64,000 nucleotides of DNA, from contig NZ_CP026003.1 of NCBI RefSeq assembly GCF_003086795.1, positions 1,384,777 to 1,448,776 of the forward strand. The letters are read 5' to 3'. How positions within the stretch are numbered: position 1 is the first letter of the stretch; each line of letters starts with the position of its first letter. The notes beneath the pieces were generated by a model. That model did not search any database. It was not told where the DNA came from and was given only the letters and a program-made list of their open reading frames with translations. Of this stretch, positions 9,563 through 19,938 are shown one piece after another. Source of the stretch: Stenotrophomonas sp. SAU14A_NAIMI4_5 (GTDB lineage: Bacteria > Pseudomonadota > Gammaproteobacteria > Xanthomonadales > Xanthomonadaceae). A program made the translations under genes and the position numbers.

Positions 9563-9610
9563 CGCCCGCTTACCTCGCCATCCTGGCGACTGGGCAATAG
9601 GAAAAACACC

Positions 9611-9871
9611 ATGGTCAAGATTCGACTGACCCGCGGCGGCGCCAAGAAGCGTCCGTTCTACCACATCATCGTGACCGACGTGCGCAGCGCGCGCGACGGC
9701 CGCAACATCGAGCGCGTTGGTTTCTACAACCCGGTCGCCCAGGGCGGCGAGAAGCGCATCGAGCTGGACCTGGCCCGCGTTGACCATTGGGTCAAGAACG
9801 GCGCCCAGCCGACCGAAAAGGTCCGCAACCTGATCAAGGAAGCGGCCAAGTCCCAGGCCGCTGCGGCCTGA
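9611..9871 (+). CDS. rpsP: 30S ribosomal protein S16
   Basis: S16 (86 residues) binds 16S rRNA during 30S assembly. The start [19 protein letters not shown] and the segment [16 protein letters not shown] are diagnostic. It is the first gene of the conserved rpsP-rimM-trmD-rplS operon, 49 bases downstream of a consensus promoter. The C-terminus ends in an Ala/Gln-rich tail, normal for this group. Confidence 0.98.
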   Translation: MVKIRLTRGGAKKRPFYHIIVTDVRSARDGRNIERVGFYNPVAQGGEKRIELDLARVDHWVKNGAQPTEKVRNLIKEAAKSQAAAA

Positions 9872-9915
9872 GTCTGAAGGGCCACGCTTCGGCGTGGCCC
9901 TCTCGGTTGACGAAG

Positions 9916-10428
9916 ATGAAAGATATCGAGCGCCGCATCCTGCTGGGCAGGGTTGTCGGCGCTTTTGGTGTGCGCGGCGAAATCAAGCTCGAGTCCTGGA
10001 CCGAGCCTCGTTCCGCCATTTTCCGTTACCAGCCGTGGATCCTGCGCAGCCCCAACGGGCAGGAATCGACGCTTGAAGGCGCTCGTGGCCGTGACATCGG
10101 CAAGCACCTGGTCGCCCGGTTCCCCGGCGTCGAGGACCGCGATGTCGTCGAAGCCATGCACGGCACCGAGGTCTATGTGGCCCGCAGTGCGCTGCCGCCG
10201 CCGAAGCCCGACGAGTATTACTGGGTCGACCTGGAAGGCCTGGATGTGAAGACCACCGAGGGCGTTGCCCTGGGCCAGGTCTCGCACCTGTTCAGCACCG
10301 GCGCCAATGATGTGGTCGTGGTCCGTGGCGACCGCGAGCGGATGATTCCGTTCGTGCAGCCGGACTTCGTCAAGTCGGTCGACTTCGAGGCCAATCTGGT
10401 CGTGGTCGACTGGGATCCCGAGTTCTGA
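9916..10428 (+). CDS. rimM: ribosome maturation factor RimM
   Basis: RimM (170 residues) binds S19 and helps mature the 16S rRNA 3' domain. The N-terminal barrel shows [19 protein letters not shown], typical of the family, and the PRC-barrel domain holds [12 protein letters not shown] and a C-terminal [16 protein letters not shown] placed the start at the ATG at 9916 because [11 protein letters not shown] aligns with the family's beginning. The gap to rpsP is 44 bases; trmD follows almost directly. Confidence 0.96.
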   Translation: MKDIERRILLGRVVGAFGVRGEIKLESWTEPRSAIFRYQPWILRSPNGQESTLEGARGRDIGKHLVARFPGVEDRDVVEAMHGTEVYVARSALPPPKPDEYYWVDLEGLDVKTTEGVALGQVSHLFSTGANDVVVVRGDRERMIPFVQPDFVKSVDFEANLVVVDWDPEF

Positions 10429-10436
10429 GTGTGAGC

Positions 10437-11195
10437 ATGCGGTTCGACGTCATCACCCTGTTCCCCGAGTTCCTCGCCCAGTCCGCTGGGCTGGGCGTGG
10501 TCGGGCGCGCGCAGGAGAAGGGTCTTTTCAGCCTGCACGGCTGGAACCCCCGTGATTTCGCCGAAGGCAACTACCGCCGGGTGGACGACCGTCCGTTCGG
10601 CGGTGGCCCGGGCATGGTGATGCTGATCGAGCCGCTGCAGGCCTGCCTGCAGGCGATCCGTGATGCGGATCCGACCTCGGCGCGGGTGATCTACCTCAGC
10701 CCGCAGGGCGCGCCGTTGACCCAGGCCAAGGTGCGGGAACTGGCGGCCTTGCCGCGCATGGTCCTGCTCTGCGGCCGTTACGAGGGCATCGACGAACGCT
10801 TCCTGGAAGCCAATGTCGACGAGGAGATTTCCCTCGGCGATTACGTGCTGTCCGGCGGTGAACTGGGTGCGGCGGTCATCATCGATGCCGTGGCCCGCCT
10901 GCAGGAAGGTGCCCTGAACGACGCCGAATCGGCGGCCCAGGACAGCTTCGAAGGTGAACTGGGCCTGCTCGACTGCCCGCATTACAGCCAGCCGGCCCAG
11001 CACCCGCTGGGTGACGTGCCGGATGTGCTGCGCTCGGGCAACCATGCGGCCATCGCCGCCTGGCGCCGCCAGCAGTCGCTGCTGCGGACCGCCGAGCGGC
11101 GCCCGGACCTGCTGGATGAACAGGCGCTGGGCAAGGCCGACCGCAAACTGCTGGACCAGGGCCGCCAGGCCCGGAAACAGAAGGCCAGCCCCTAG
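10437..11195 (+). CDS. trmD: tRNA (guanine37-N1)-methyltransferase TrmD
   Basis: TrmD methylates G37 of tRNAs with SAM and so prevents +1 frameshifting. The SPOUT-fold signatures are present: [38 protein letters not shown] and [16 protein letters not shown], which form the trefoil knot. The length (252 residues) is normal. A GTG two codons upstream (10431) is an alternative start, since it lies only two bases after the rimM stop; I prefer the ATG because [12 protein letters not shown] is the usual N-terminus. Confidence 0.97.
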   Translation: MRFDVITLFPEFLAQSAGLGVVGRAQEKGLFSLHGWNPRDFAEGNYRRVDDRPFGGGPGMVMLIEPLQACLQAIRDADPTSARVIYLSPQGAPLTQAKVRELAALPRMVLLCGRYEGIDERFLEANVDEEISLGDYVLSGGELGAAVIIDAVARLQEGALNDAESAAQDSFEGELGLLDCPHYSQPAQHPLGDVPDVLRSGNHAAIAAWRRQQSLLRTAERRPDLLDEQALGKADRKLLDQGRQARKQKASP

Positions 11196-11349
11196 CGCAG
11201 GGCTGGCTTTATCGGCTATCATGGCCAATTCCCGCCAGCCCCGGCTGGCGTGCGCAGTACCCACAACAAACGTGCAGCACAGTTCCGTGACTGCATGAGC
11301 CTACGTTGTCGACACGACACGCCCACCCGAACAAGAATCGGTGTAACCC

Positions 11350-11751
11350 ATGAGCAAGCTGAACAAGTCCATCGTCGCGGAATTCGAATCCGCCCAGATC
11401 ACCCGCGAACTGCCGAAGTTCAGCCAGGGCGACACCGTTGTCGTCAACGTGAAGGTGAAGGAAGGTACCCGCGAGCGCGTGCAGGCCTATGAAGGCGTTG
11501 TCATCGCGACCAAGAACGGCGGCCTGAACTCCTCGTTCACCGTCCGCAAGATTTCGCACGGCTACGGCGTCGAGCGCGTCTTCCAGACCCACAGCGCCAT
11601 CATCGACTCGGTCGAAGTGAAGCGTCGTGGTAAGGTCCGCGCCGGCAAGCTGTACTACCTGCGTGGCCTGGAAGGCAAGGCTGCCCGCATCAAGGAAGAT
11701 CTGGCTGCTGCTGCTGCCGCCAAGGCTGCACGTCTGGCCGAAAAGGCCTGA
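11350..11751 (+). CDS. rplS: 50S ribosomal protein L19
   Basis: L19 (133 residues) sits at the 30S-50S interface. The segments [38 protein letters not shown] and [22 protein letters not shown] are characteristic. It is last in the S16 operon, separated from trmD by about 155 bases with no gene. A TATCAT at about 11217-11222 might be an internal promoter, but its -35 is poor. A strong terminator follows. Confidence 0.98.
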   Translation: MSKLNKSIVAEFESAQITRELPKFSQGDTVVVNVKVKEGTRERVQAYEGVVIATKNGGLNSSFTVRKISHGYGVERVFQTHSAIIDSVEVKRRGKVRAGKLYYLRGLEGKAARIKEDLAAAAAAKAARLAEKA

Positions 11752-11775
11752 TAAACAACTTCGGTTGTTGCCGCG

Positions 11776-11804
11776 ACGGCCGCCTTCGGGCGGCCGTTTG
11801 CGTT
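11776..11804 (+). terminator. rho-independent terminator of rplS operon
   Basis: A 9-bp GC stem (ACGGCCGCC / GGCGGCCGT) around a TTCG tetraloop is followed by TTGCGTTT. It begins 25 bases after the rplS stop codon. Confidence 0.85.
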
Positions 11805-11833
11805 TGTGCGCCGGCCGGCGCTATGTTCGCCGC

Positions 11834-12214
11834 ATGAATACCGTTGAACAGCGTTACCCGCCCAAGGTGCAGGCCGCCCTGCGCCATCTCGACGCCGCAG
11901 GCGTGCAGCGCCGGCACTCGGCGCCGCCACTGCATCGCTTGCTGTGGCGCATGGGTATCAACGCGCCACCGCCGATCCTGGCCAGCGTGGCCTCCAATGC
12001 ACTGCTGATGGGCGTCTGGTTCGCGCTGGGCTGGGGCGTGCTGATGTGGCTGCTGGTCTGGCGCAATACCAACCTGCCGTTTGCAATCGCGGTGTTCAGC
12101 GCGCTGCTGGCCGGCGTATTGTTCGGTGTGCTGATGGCGGTCGTGATGCGGGTCATGCGCCTGCGCCGCGGTCTGCCGTTGTGGCGCGACCTGCCGGCTG
12201 CGCCAGAGCGCTGA
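11834..12214 (+). CDS. DUF6404-like small membrane protein
   Basis: The 126-residue protein has a short cytosolic head (residues 1-45, with RRHSAPPLHRLLWRMGI) and two adjacent hydrophobic segments, about 52-75 (NALLMGVWFALGWGVLMWLL) and 82-105. The pattern of a PPLHRLLWRxGI motif before two membrane helices resembles DUF6404 proteins, whose function is unknown. The ATG at 11834 begins after the rplS terminator, so it should have its own promoter, which I could not place. Confidence 0.7.
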   Translation: MNTVEQRYPPKVQAALRHLDAAGVQRRHSAPPLHRLLWRMGINAPPPILASVASNALLMGVWFALGWGVLMWLLVWRNTNLPFAIAVFSALLAGVLFGVLMAVVMRVMRLRRGLPLWRDLPAAPER

Positions 12215-12238
12215 CCTGCGACCACGGAGCGCTGCGCA

Positions 12239-12670
12239 ATGCCTGCCAAGCCATCCACCACCGCTGCACCGAAACTGCTGTCCGGCGGCAACCCGCAGAT
12301 CGCCAAGGGTGATGGTGATGGACCGGTCCAGGCCTATATCGCCGCCATGCCCGGCTGGAAGCGCGCGTTCGGCGAGCAGCTCGATGCGCTGATCACCGAG
12401 GCCGTGCCCGGCGTGCACAAGGCGGTGCGCTGGAACTCACCGATGTATGGCGTGGGCGAAGGGAAGGGCTGGTTCCTCAGCTTCCATTGCTGCACCCGCT
12501 ACATCAAGGTGGCGCTGTTCCATGGCACGCTGCTGAAGCCGGAACCGCCCGAGCCCTCGCGGCAGGCCACCACGCGCTACCTGCACCTGTACGAAGACAG
12601 CGTGCTGGACCGTGCGCAGCTGGTGGACTGGCTGCAGCAGGCGCGCGCGCTGCCGGGTGTGCGTCTGTAG
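12239..12670 (+). CDS. DUF1801-domain protein (first of two)
   Basis: This is a 143-residue soluble protein with a YdhG/YdeI-like DUF1801 fold. The segment ITEAVPGVHKAVRWNSPMYGVG matches the family core (EAxPxxxxxxxWxxPxY), and RYIKVALFHGTLLKPEP is the matching hydrophobic strand pair. The function is unknown; structures of relatives suggest a small ligand- or DNA-associated fold without a known reaction. It begins 24 bases after the DUF6404 gene, and a second DUF1801 gene follows at 34 bases, so the three may be co-transcribed. Confidence 0.78.
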   Translation: MPAKPSTTAAPKLLSGGNPQIAKGDGDGPVQAYIAAMPGWKRAFGEQLDALITEAVPGVHKAVRWNSPMYGVGEGKGWFLSFHCCTRYIKVALFHGTLLKPEPPEPSRQATTRYLHLYEDSVLDRAQLVDWLQQARALPGVRL

Positions 12671-12704
12671 GTTTCCGTTCCTGCCGTCCCGTGCGAGCGC
12701 TGAC

Positions 12705-13112
12705 ATGCCCAGAAAACCCCCGGAAACGACCGAAGAAACGCGTCCTGCCGCTGAGCTGATCGACGCCCGCATCGCCGCACTCGATGACTGGCGCGGCGAG
12801 GCGCTGGCCCGCATGCGCGCACTGATCCACGAGGCGCTGCCCGACGTGGAGGAGACCTGGAAGTGGCGCGGCACGCCGGTGTGGGAGCACAACGGCATCC
12901 TCTGCACCGGCGAGAGCTACAAGCAGGCGGTGAAGCTGACCTTCGCCAACGGCGCGGCGCTGCCGGACCCGAAGCAGTTGTTCAACGCCAGCCTGGACGG
13001 CAACACGCGGCGCGCGATCGACATCCATGAAGGCGCGATGCCTGATGCCACTGCGTTCAAGGCCTTGATTCGCGCGGCGGCCAAGCACAATGCCGCAAAG
13101 AGAAAGCGGTAG
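12705..13112 (+). CDS. DUF1801-domain protein (second of two)
   Basis: The 135-residue protein repeats the DUF1801 core: ALIHEALPDVEETWKWRGTP, then GILCTGESYKQAVKLTFANG. It is clearly related in layout to the gene before it but diverged, so the pair looks like an old tandem duplication or two paralogues. The start at 12705 is the first ATG giving the family N-terminus. The stop codon TAG at 13110-13112 is formed by the GTAG end of a REP-like palindrome, so the element defines the last residues of the protein (KRKR). Confidence 0.75.
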   Translation: MPRKPPETTEETRPAAELIDARIAALDDWRGEALARMRALIHEALPDVEETWKWRGTPVWEHNGILCTGESYKQAVKLTFANGAALPDPKQLFNASLDGNTRRAIDIHEGAMPDATAFKALIRAAAKHNAAKRKR

Positions 13113-13176
13113 CGCCGGGCCATGCCCGGCGGATTTCTGGCAGCCGCTGCGCTCGCCGGGCATGGCTCGGCACTAC
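13109..13176. repeat. inverted pair of REP-like palindromes with GTAG ends
   Basis: GTAG with arms GCCGGGC / GCCCGGC opens the element at 13109, and an inverted partner (GCCGGGCATGGCTCGGC then ACTAC) closes it at 13176. Both convergent genes end inside it: the DUF1801 stop TAG is 13110-13112, and the MATE stop (CTA on the plus strand) is 13173-13175. Both stops are the TAG of the two GTAG ends. Confidence 0.8.
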
Positions 13177-14627
13177 CGGGTCACGGCATCCGGGTCGGCG
13201 ACCGGTGACGGCGGGCACGCCGGAATTTCCGACGGCGTGGCCACGTGTTCTGCCGGCGGCGGGGTGATCATCTTCGCCTTGCGCCAGCCACCCCAGCGGT
13301 AATACGCCAGCGACAGCAGCATCGACACCAGCGAGCCGGCGGGGAAGCTCCACCAGATCGCATCCGCGCCCCAGTAGGGCTGCAGGAATTCGGCGAACGG
13401 CACGCGCACGCCCCACAGCGAGGCGGCCAGGATCAGCAGCGGCGGAATGACCGCACCGGTGGAGCGCACCACGCCGGAAACGACGAAGCTGACGCCGAAG
13501 AACAGGAACGAGCCGATCACGATGTGGTTGAGGTGGCGGGCGATCTGCAGCGATTCGCTGCCCTGCGGCAGGAACAGCGCCAGCGAGTACTGATCCAGCA
13601 GCACCAGCGGCAGGATCAGCGCACCGGTCAGCAGGAAGTTGAACAGGATGCCCTGGCGCGCGGTGCCACGGACGCGGTCCCAGCGCTGCGCACCCACGTT
13701 CTGCGCAGCCATCGACGAACACGCCGCACCGATCGCCATCGCCGGCATCTGCACGTAGTTCCACAGCTGCAGCGACGCGCCATAGGCGGCGCCGGTGGCT
13801 GTGCCGTACTGGTTGACCATCGTCATCAGCAGGATGACCGACAGCGAGATCAGCACCATCTGCAGGCCCATCGGCACGCCCTTGACCACCAGTGCACGCA
13901 GGATGGTCAGGTCGAGCTTGAACAGGTGCATGTCGGCACGGCCCAGCCACAGCGTGTGCCGCTTGTGCCGCATGTACAGCAGCAGGCCGGTCAACGACAG
14001 CGTCTGCGACACCAGCGTCGCCCAGGCCGAGCCGGCGATGCCCAGTGCCGGGAACGGACCCAGGCCGAAGATCAGCACCGGGTTCAGTGCGATGTCCAGC
14101 AGCACCGACACCAGCAGGAAGCGGAACGGCGTGCGCGAATCACCGGCACCGCGCAGGGCGGCGCTGAGGAAGGCGAACGCGTACAGCGTGGGCATGGCCA
14201 GGAAGATGATGCGCAGGTAGGCCTCGGCCAGCGGCAGCGAGGCCGCCGGCGTGCCCATCGCCGCCAGCAGCGGGTGGGAGAGGAACCAGCCGGCGATGGC
14301 GATGATCACCGACAGGCCGATGAAGAAGGTGGCGCTGGTGCCGACCACTCGCCGCGCCTGGGCGATGTCGCGCGCGCCGATGGCCTGGCCGATCAGGATG
14401 GTCGAGGCCATGCCGAAGCCGAACACCGAGCCGATCAGGAAGAACATGATGTTGTTGGCGTTGGCCGTGGCGGTCAGTGCCGCCTCGCCGAGGTAGCGCC
14501 CCACCCACACCGCATTCACCGAACCGTTCAGCGACTGGGCGATGTTGCCCGCCAGGATCGGCAGCGCGAACAGCAGCAGGTTGCGGCCGATGGGGCCGGA
14601 GGTCAGGTCAAGCGGCGCTTTGGCCAT
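13173..14627 (-). CDS. MATE-family multidrug/metabolite exporter
   Basis: The 484-residue protein has about twelve membrane helices and the MATE fold. It uses cation gradients to export organic cations or metabolites. Typical segments are LTSGPIGRNLLLFALPILAG at the N-terminus, NGSVNAVWVGRYLGEAALTA in helix 2, and the symmetrical IGAACSSMAAQNVGAQRWDRVR after helix 7, matching the QNxGA motif of the family. I start at the ATG at 14627. Its stop codon comes from the GTAG end of the REP-like element. It diverges from the small lipoprotein gene. The substrate cannot be told. Confidence 0.88.
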   Translation of the reverse strand: MAKAPLDLTSGPIGRNLLLFALPILAGNIAQSLNGSVNAVWVGRYLGEAALTATANANNIMFFLIGSVFGFGMASTILIGQAIGARDIAQARRVVGTSATFFIGLSVIIAIAGWFLSHPLLAAMGTPAASLPLAEAYLRIIFLAMPTLYAFAFLSAALRGAGDSRTPFRFLLVSVLLDIALNPVLIFGLGPFPALGIAGSAWATLVSQTLSLTGLLLYMRHKRHTLWLGRADMHLFKLDLTILRALVVKGVPMGLQMVLISLSVILLMTMVNQYGTATGAAYGASLQLWNYVQMPAMAIGAACSSMAAQNVGAQRWDRVRGTARQGILFNFLLTGALILPLVLLDQYSLALFLPQGSESLQIARHLNHIVIGSFLFFGVSFVVSGVVRSTGAVIPPLLILAASLWGVRVPFAEFLQPYWGADAIWWSFPAGSLVSMLLSLAYYRWGGWRKAKMITPPPAEHVATPSEIPACPPSPVADPDAVTR

Positions 14628-14689
14628 GGGCTGGTGATCGATTCCCGGGAGGCGCACACTAGCATCAAGCCGGTTTGCGGGGTGTGGCA

Positions 14690-14926
14690 ATGCATCAACG
14701 ACGACAGCTGGCGCGGCACTGCGTGGGGGCCTTGATCGTGGCCACGCTGGCCGCATGTTCGACGGGTGACCGGCTGGGTGATGCCCAGGTGCGGCCCGCC
14801 GACCGCGCTGAGTGCCTGGTCGGCAACCAGCGCCAGGACCTGGCGGGCACGCCGACGTTGATGGGGGGCAGTGGCTGCCGCACCGACCCCAGCAACCCGC
14901 GCCCCCTCAACAAGCGCACGGAGTAG
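14690..14926 (+). CDS. small predicted lipoprotein
   Basis: The 78-residue protein has a short basic N-terminus (MHQRRQLARH), a hydrophobic stretch and a lipobox (ATLAACS), so it is probably lipid-anchored at the cysteine. The mature part is only about 55 residues and includes CLVGNQRQDLAGTPTLMGG. That segment resembles the peptidase-inhibitor-I78-like motif CxxxxLxGxxxxxL, which would make it a possible I78-type inhibitor, but this is tentative. hslR starts nine bases after its stop. Confidence 0.6.
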   Translation: MHQRRQLARHCVGALIVATLAACSTGDRLGDAQVRPADRAECLVGNQRQDLAGTPTLMGGSGCRTDPSNPRPLNKRTE

Positions 14927-14935
14927 TACCTGCCG

Positions 14936-15343
14936 ATGTCCGAGCTTTCCCCGCTGTCGCCCAGTGTCCGCCTGGATATCTGGTTGTGGGCGGCCCGTTT
15001 CTACAAGACCCGCAGCCTGGCCAAGCAGGCCATTGAAACCGGCAAGGTGGCCGTGGCCGGGCAGCGCCCGAAATCCTCGCGCGCGGTGCGCGTGGGCGAG
15101 CAGCTGCAGGTGGACCGCGGCGAAGAGCATTTCGAGCTGCAGGTGCTGGGCATCAGCGACCAGCGCGGGCCGGCGCCGGTGGCGCAGCAGCTGTATGCCG
15201 AAAGCGAAGCCTCCAAGGCGCGCCGTGCCGAGCAGCGTGCGCTGCGCATCGCCGCCCGCGATGGTTTCCAGCCGCCGGAGCACAAGCCGGACAAGCGCGC
15301 ACGGCGGTTGATCCGCGCGCTGGGTGATCTGGACGCGCTTTGA
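14936..15343 (+). CDS. hslR: S4-domain protein Hsp15
   Basis: The 135-residue protein has an S4 RNA-binding domain. VRLDIWLWAARFYKTRSLAK and VGEQLQVDRGEEHFELQV match Hsp15 (HslR), which recycles stalled 50S subunits carrying nascent chains. A basic C-terminal tail (HKPDKRARRLIRALGDLDAL) is typical. Length and motif order fit well. Confidence 0.9.
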   Translation: MSELSPLSPSVRLDIWLWAARFYKTRSLAKQAIETGKVAVAGQRPKSSRAVRVGEQLQVDRGEEHFELQVLGISDQRGPAPVAQQLYAESEASKARRAEQRALRIAARDGFQPPEHKPDKRARRLIRALGDLDAL

Positions 15344-15345
15344 AG

Positions 15346-15457
15346 GAGAGCGTGCGAACCAACGGTTCGCACCCACCGGAGCGGGCGGGTTCGCACCCAC
15401 CGGAGCGGGCGGGTTACGCCCACCACAGCGAGCGGTAGCGCCGGGTCATGCCCGGCG
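15346..15457. repeat. palindrome plus 24-bp tandem repeat
   Basis: A perfect palindrome with arms GTGCGAACC / GGTTCGCAC around AAC (from about 15351) runs into a 24-bp unit (GGTTCGCACCCACCGGAGCG then GGCG). That unit is repeated exactly twice at 15364-15387 and 15388-15411, with a third partial copy. A GTAG palindrome with arms GCCGGG / CCCGGC follows at 15435-15457. The block lies between hslR and the GH5 gene. The same GTGCGAACC palindrome recurs twice at 16.74-16.81 kb. Confidence 0.8.
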
Positions 15458-15529
15458 AAGAGGCCAGCACTCAGCCAGCGTTGGGTTTGTGCCCCGCACG
15501 TTGGATCTTCCTCTTCATGGAAGACCCTC

Positions 15530-16723
15530 ATGTTCCTGCGCCGCACGCTGCTGTGCCTGGCCCTCGCCACCGCCGCCCCGGCGTTCGCCGCCGACATCAC
15601 CTTCTGGGACACGCCACAACGCGGCGGCAACAGTTTCAACGAAAATCCGCCTGACCGTGCCTACTTCCAGGCGCTGCGCGACACCGGCGCGACCTGGGTG
15701 CGGCTGAGCCCGGACAAGTGGAAAAGTGCCGGCGGCCGCGACTTCCTGATGGGTGATGCCGACCACTACCAGGGGCTGGTGCCCGCCGACGTGGCAACCC
15801 TGCGGCGTGCGCTGGATGACGCGGATGCCTCGGGCCTGAAGGTGGTGCTGGTGCCGTTGTCGCTACCCCTGCTGCGTTGGAAGCAGAAGAACGATGCCAA
15901 GGTTGACCAGCGCCTGTGGCAGTCGATGGACAACCACCTGCCGGCGCAGCGCTTCTGGCACGACCTGGCCACGGCGCTGAAGGGCCACCCTGCGCTGGCC
16001 GCCTACAACCTGATCAACGAACCGGCGCCCGAGTACGGCACCGCGCTGGCCGAGCATGCATCACGCGCAGCGATGCAGCAGTGGTACGCCAGCGTCGAAG
16101 ACGGCCCGCGTGATCTGCGCGCGCTGTACCGGGGGCTGATCGCCAGCGTGCGTGCGGTGGATGCGGACATGCCGCTGATGCTGGATGCCGGCTGGTATGC
16201 GGCGGCTGACGCCTTCGATTACTGGCCGGCGCCGCTGGACGATACGACGCTGCTGTACAGCGTGCACATGTACGAGCCGTACGCGGCGACCAGTGCGCCC
16301 AACCAGAAGCGTGCCACGCCGTACCGCTACCCGGCCACGGTGCCGTTCGGCTCAGGGAAACAGCGCTGGGATGCGTCGCGCGTGCGCAGCTACCTGCAGC
16401 AGCCGATGGACTGGGCGAAGACCCATGGCATCGGCGCCAACCGGATGGTGATCGGTGAGTTCGGCTGCATGCGGCGCTGGCCGGATTGCACGGCCTACCT
16501 GCGCGATGTGCTGGCGGTGGCCGAGCAGCAGCAGGTGCACTGGGCGTTCTATGCCTTCCGTGAGGATGGCTGGGACGGGATGGATTACGAGCTGGGCGAC
16601 AAGGCGCTGCCGGGGGCGTACTGGCAGGCGGTGGAGAAGGGTGAAGCGGTACAGCCGCCGCGGTCGATGCAGGCGCCGTTGTTTGCGCCGATTCTGCAGC
16701 GGTTGAAAGACGGGGTGCGTTGA
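15530..16723 (+). CDS. secreted GH5-family glycoside hydrolase
   Basis: A signal peptide (MFLRRTLLCLALATAAPAFA) is followed by a TIM-barrel of the GH5/cellulase type. The acid/base Glu is in YNLINEPAPE, the conserved His is in LLYSVHMYEP, and the nucleophile Glu is in MVIGEFGCMRRW. The length of 397 residues is a complete single-domain enzyme without a binding module. Endoglucanase or another beta-glycan hydrolase activity is likely; the exact substrate cannot be inferred. The product should act in the periplasm or outside the cell. Confidence 0.87.
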   Translation: MFLRRTLLCLALATAAPAFAADITFWDTPQRGGNSFNENPPDRAYFQALRDTGATWVRLSPDKWKSAGGRDFLMGDADHYQGLVPADVATLRRALDDADASGLKVVLVPLSLPLLRWKQKNDAKVDQRLWQSMDNHLPAQRFWHDLATALKGHPALAAYNLINEPAPEYGTALAEHASRAAMQQWYASVEDGPRDLRALYRGLIASVRAVDADMPLMLDAGWYAAADAFDYWPAPLDDTTLLYSVHMYEPYAATSAPNQKRATPYRYPATVPFGSGKQRWDASRVRSYLQQPMDWAKTHGIGANRMVIGEFGCMRRWPDCTAYLRDVLAVAEQQQVHWAFYAFREDGWDGMDYELGDKALPGAYWQAVEKGEAVQPPRSMQAPLFAPILQRLKDGVR

Positions 16724-16739
16724 AACCGCCGCGGCTGCG

Positions 16740-16851
16740 GAGAGCGTGCGAACCAACGGTTCGCACCTACCAGAGCAGGAGAGCGTGCGAACCAACGGTT
16801 CGCACCCACCAGAGCGGCGGGGGCATGGCCGCCGGGCCATGCCCGGCGACC
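16740..16851. repeat. two 39-bp repeats with palindromic core, then REP
   Basis: The unit GAGAGCGTGCGAACC-AAC-GGTTCGCAC plus ACCAGAGC occurs twice with a period of 39 bases (from 16740 and 16779), differing by a base or two. A palindrome with arms GCCGGGC / GCCCGGC follows at about 16830-16848. The block separates the GH5 gene from the convergent katG. Confidence 0.8.
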
Positions 16852-16863
16852 GCCCGCATCACA

Positions 16864-19110
<2,247 letters not shown>

Positions 19111-19153
19111 CTACCTGTGGACTGGCGAAAGGTGGAATCGGGGGGAGGCCTGA

Positions 19154-19179
19154 CCACCATAGGTGGCGCCTACTGGTGG
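19154..19179 (-). promoter_or_regulatory. hairpin in the katG upstream region
   Basis: CCACCA-TAGG and CCTA-C-TGGTGG form a 10-bp stem with one bulged C and a five-base loop. It lies between the OxyR-like site and the katG start codon, so it is either in the 5' untranslated RNA or overlaps the promoter. It could be an RNA structure or a second operator. Confidence 0.5.
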
Positions 19180-19205
19180 GTAAATTCGATTGATTCAACC
19201 GATGT

Positions 19206-19222
19206 GATAGTGGCGGCCTATC
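19206..19222 (-). promoter_or_regulatory. OxyR-like half-tetramer site upstream of katG
   Basis: GATAG-N7-CTATC is an exact match to two adjacent quarter sites of the OxyR consensus (ATAG-N7-CTAT-N7-ATAG-N7-CTAT). It is centred about 110 bases upstream of the katG start codon. The outer two quarters are poor on both sides, so an OxyR dimer-pair site is plausible but not certain. Confidence 0.55.
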
Positions 19223-19252
19223 AGGGGGCAGGGCTTGGACCGTTGTGCGCGA

Positions 19253-19867
19253 TCAGCGCTTGAGCAGACCGGCACCGAGCTTGAGCAGGTCGCTGGCACC
19301 GAACTGGCCGTCGCCGTCCTGGTCGAGTGCGCCACCGAGCAGGCTGCCGAGGCCGCCGCCAGCGTGCTGGGTTTCCTGGCCGAGGGCCGAGCTGAGTTCG
19401 CCGGCATTGCCCTGCTGGGCGAAGCGCTGGGCCAGGAACGACATGACGATGGGGGCGAGGATGGCCAGCAGCTTGCCGGTGGTGCCGCTGTCCAGGCCGG
19501 TCTTCTGGCCGAGCAGTTCGGCCGCCTGCGGCTGCTGGCCGCCGAACACATGGCCGAGGATGCCGGCGCCGTCGGTCGCGCCACTGCCGCCACCGCCCAT
19601 CACCGCGCCGAGGATGCCGCCCAGATCGAAACCACCACCGCCGCCACCGCCGCCCAGGTGGTCGCGCTGCAGCGCATTGAGCAGGGACTGCGCGCCCTGC
19701 GGTTCACTGGCGTTCTGGCCCAGTGCGCCCAGCAGCAGCGGCAGGGCGCTGCCTACCGCCTGGGTGGTCTGGCTGCTGTCCAGGCCGAGCTGCTGGGACA
19801 CCTGCTGCAGGCCTTGCCCCTGCTGCAGCTGCTGGAAGAGGGACGCGGCGAGGGATTCGGTGTTCAC
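19253..19867 (-). CDS. DUF937/YidB-like protein with EF-hand-like motif
   Basis: This is a 204-residue glycine-rich protein of the DUF937 family. It starts with SLAASLFQQLQQGQGLQQVS, the helical family repeat, and repeats it around residues 110-150. A poly-Gly stretch (GGGGGGGGFDLGG) links the halves. Near the C-terminus DQDGDGQFGASDLLK has the Asp/Gly spacing of an EF-hand calcium loop. I start at the GTG at 19867 because GGAG lies six to seven bases before it; the frame extends 13 codons further to 19906. The function is unknown. Confidence 0.75.
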   Translation of the reverse strand: MNTESLAASLFQQLQQGQGLQQVSQQLGLDSSQTTQAVGSALPLLLGALGQNASEPQGAQSLLNALQRDHLGGGGGGGGFDLGGILGAVMGGGGSGATDGAGILGHVFGGQQPQAAELLGQKTGLDSGTTGKLLAILAPIVMSFLAQRFAQQGNAGELSSALGQETQHAGGGLGSLLGGALDQDGDGQFGASDLLKLGAGLLKR

Positions 19868-19938
19868 GGCGGTCTCCGTTCTGTGAAGGAAGGACCGCCT
19901 GAGCATAACGCCGGGTATACGACGGAAATGCGAAGGCA

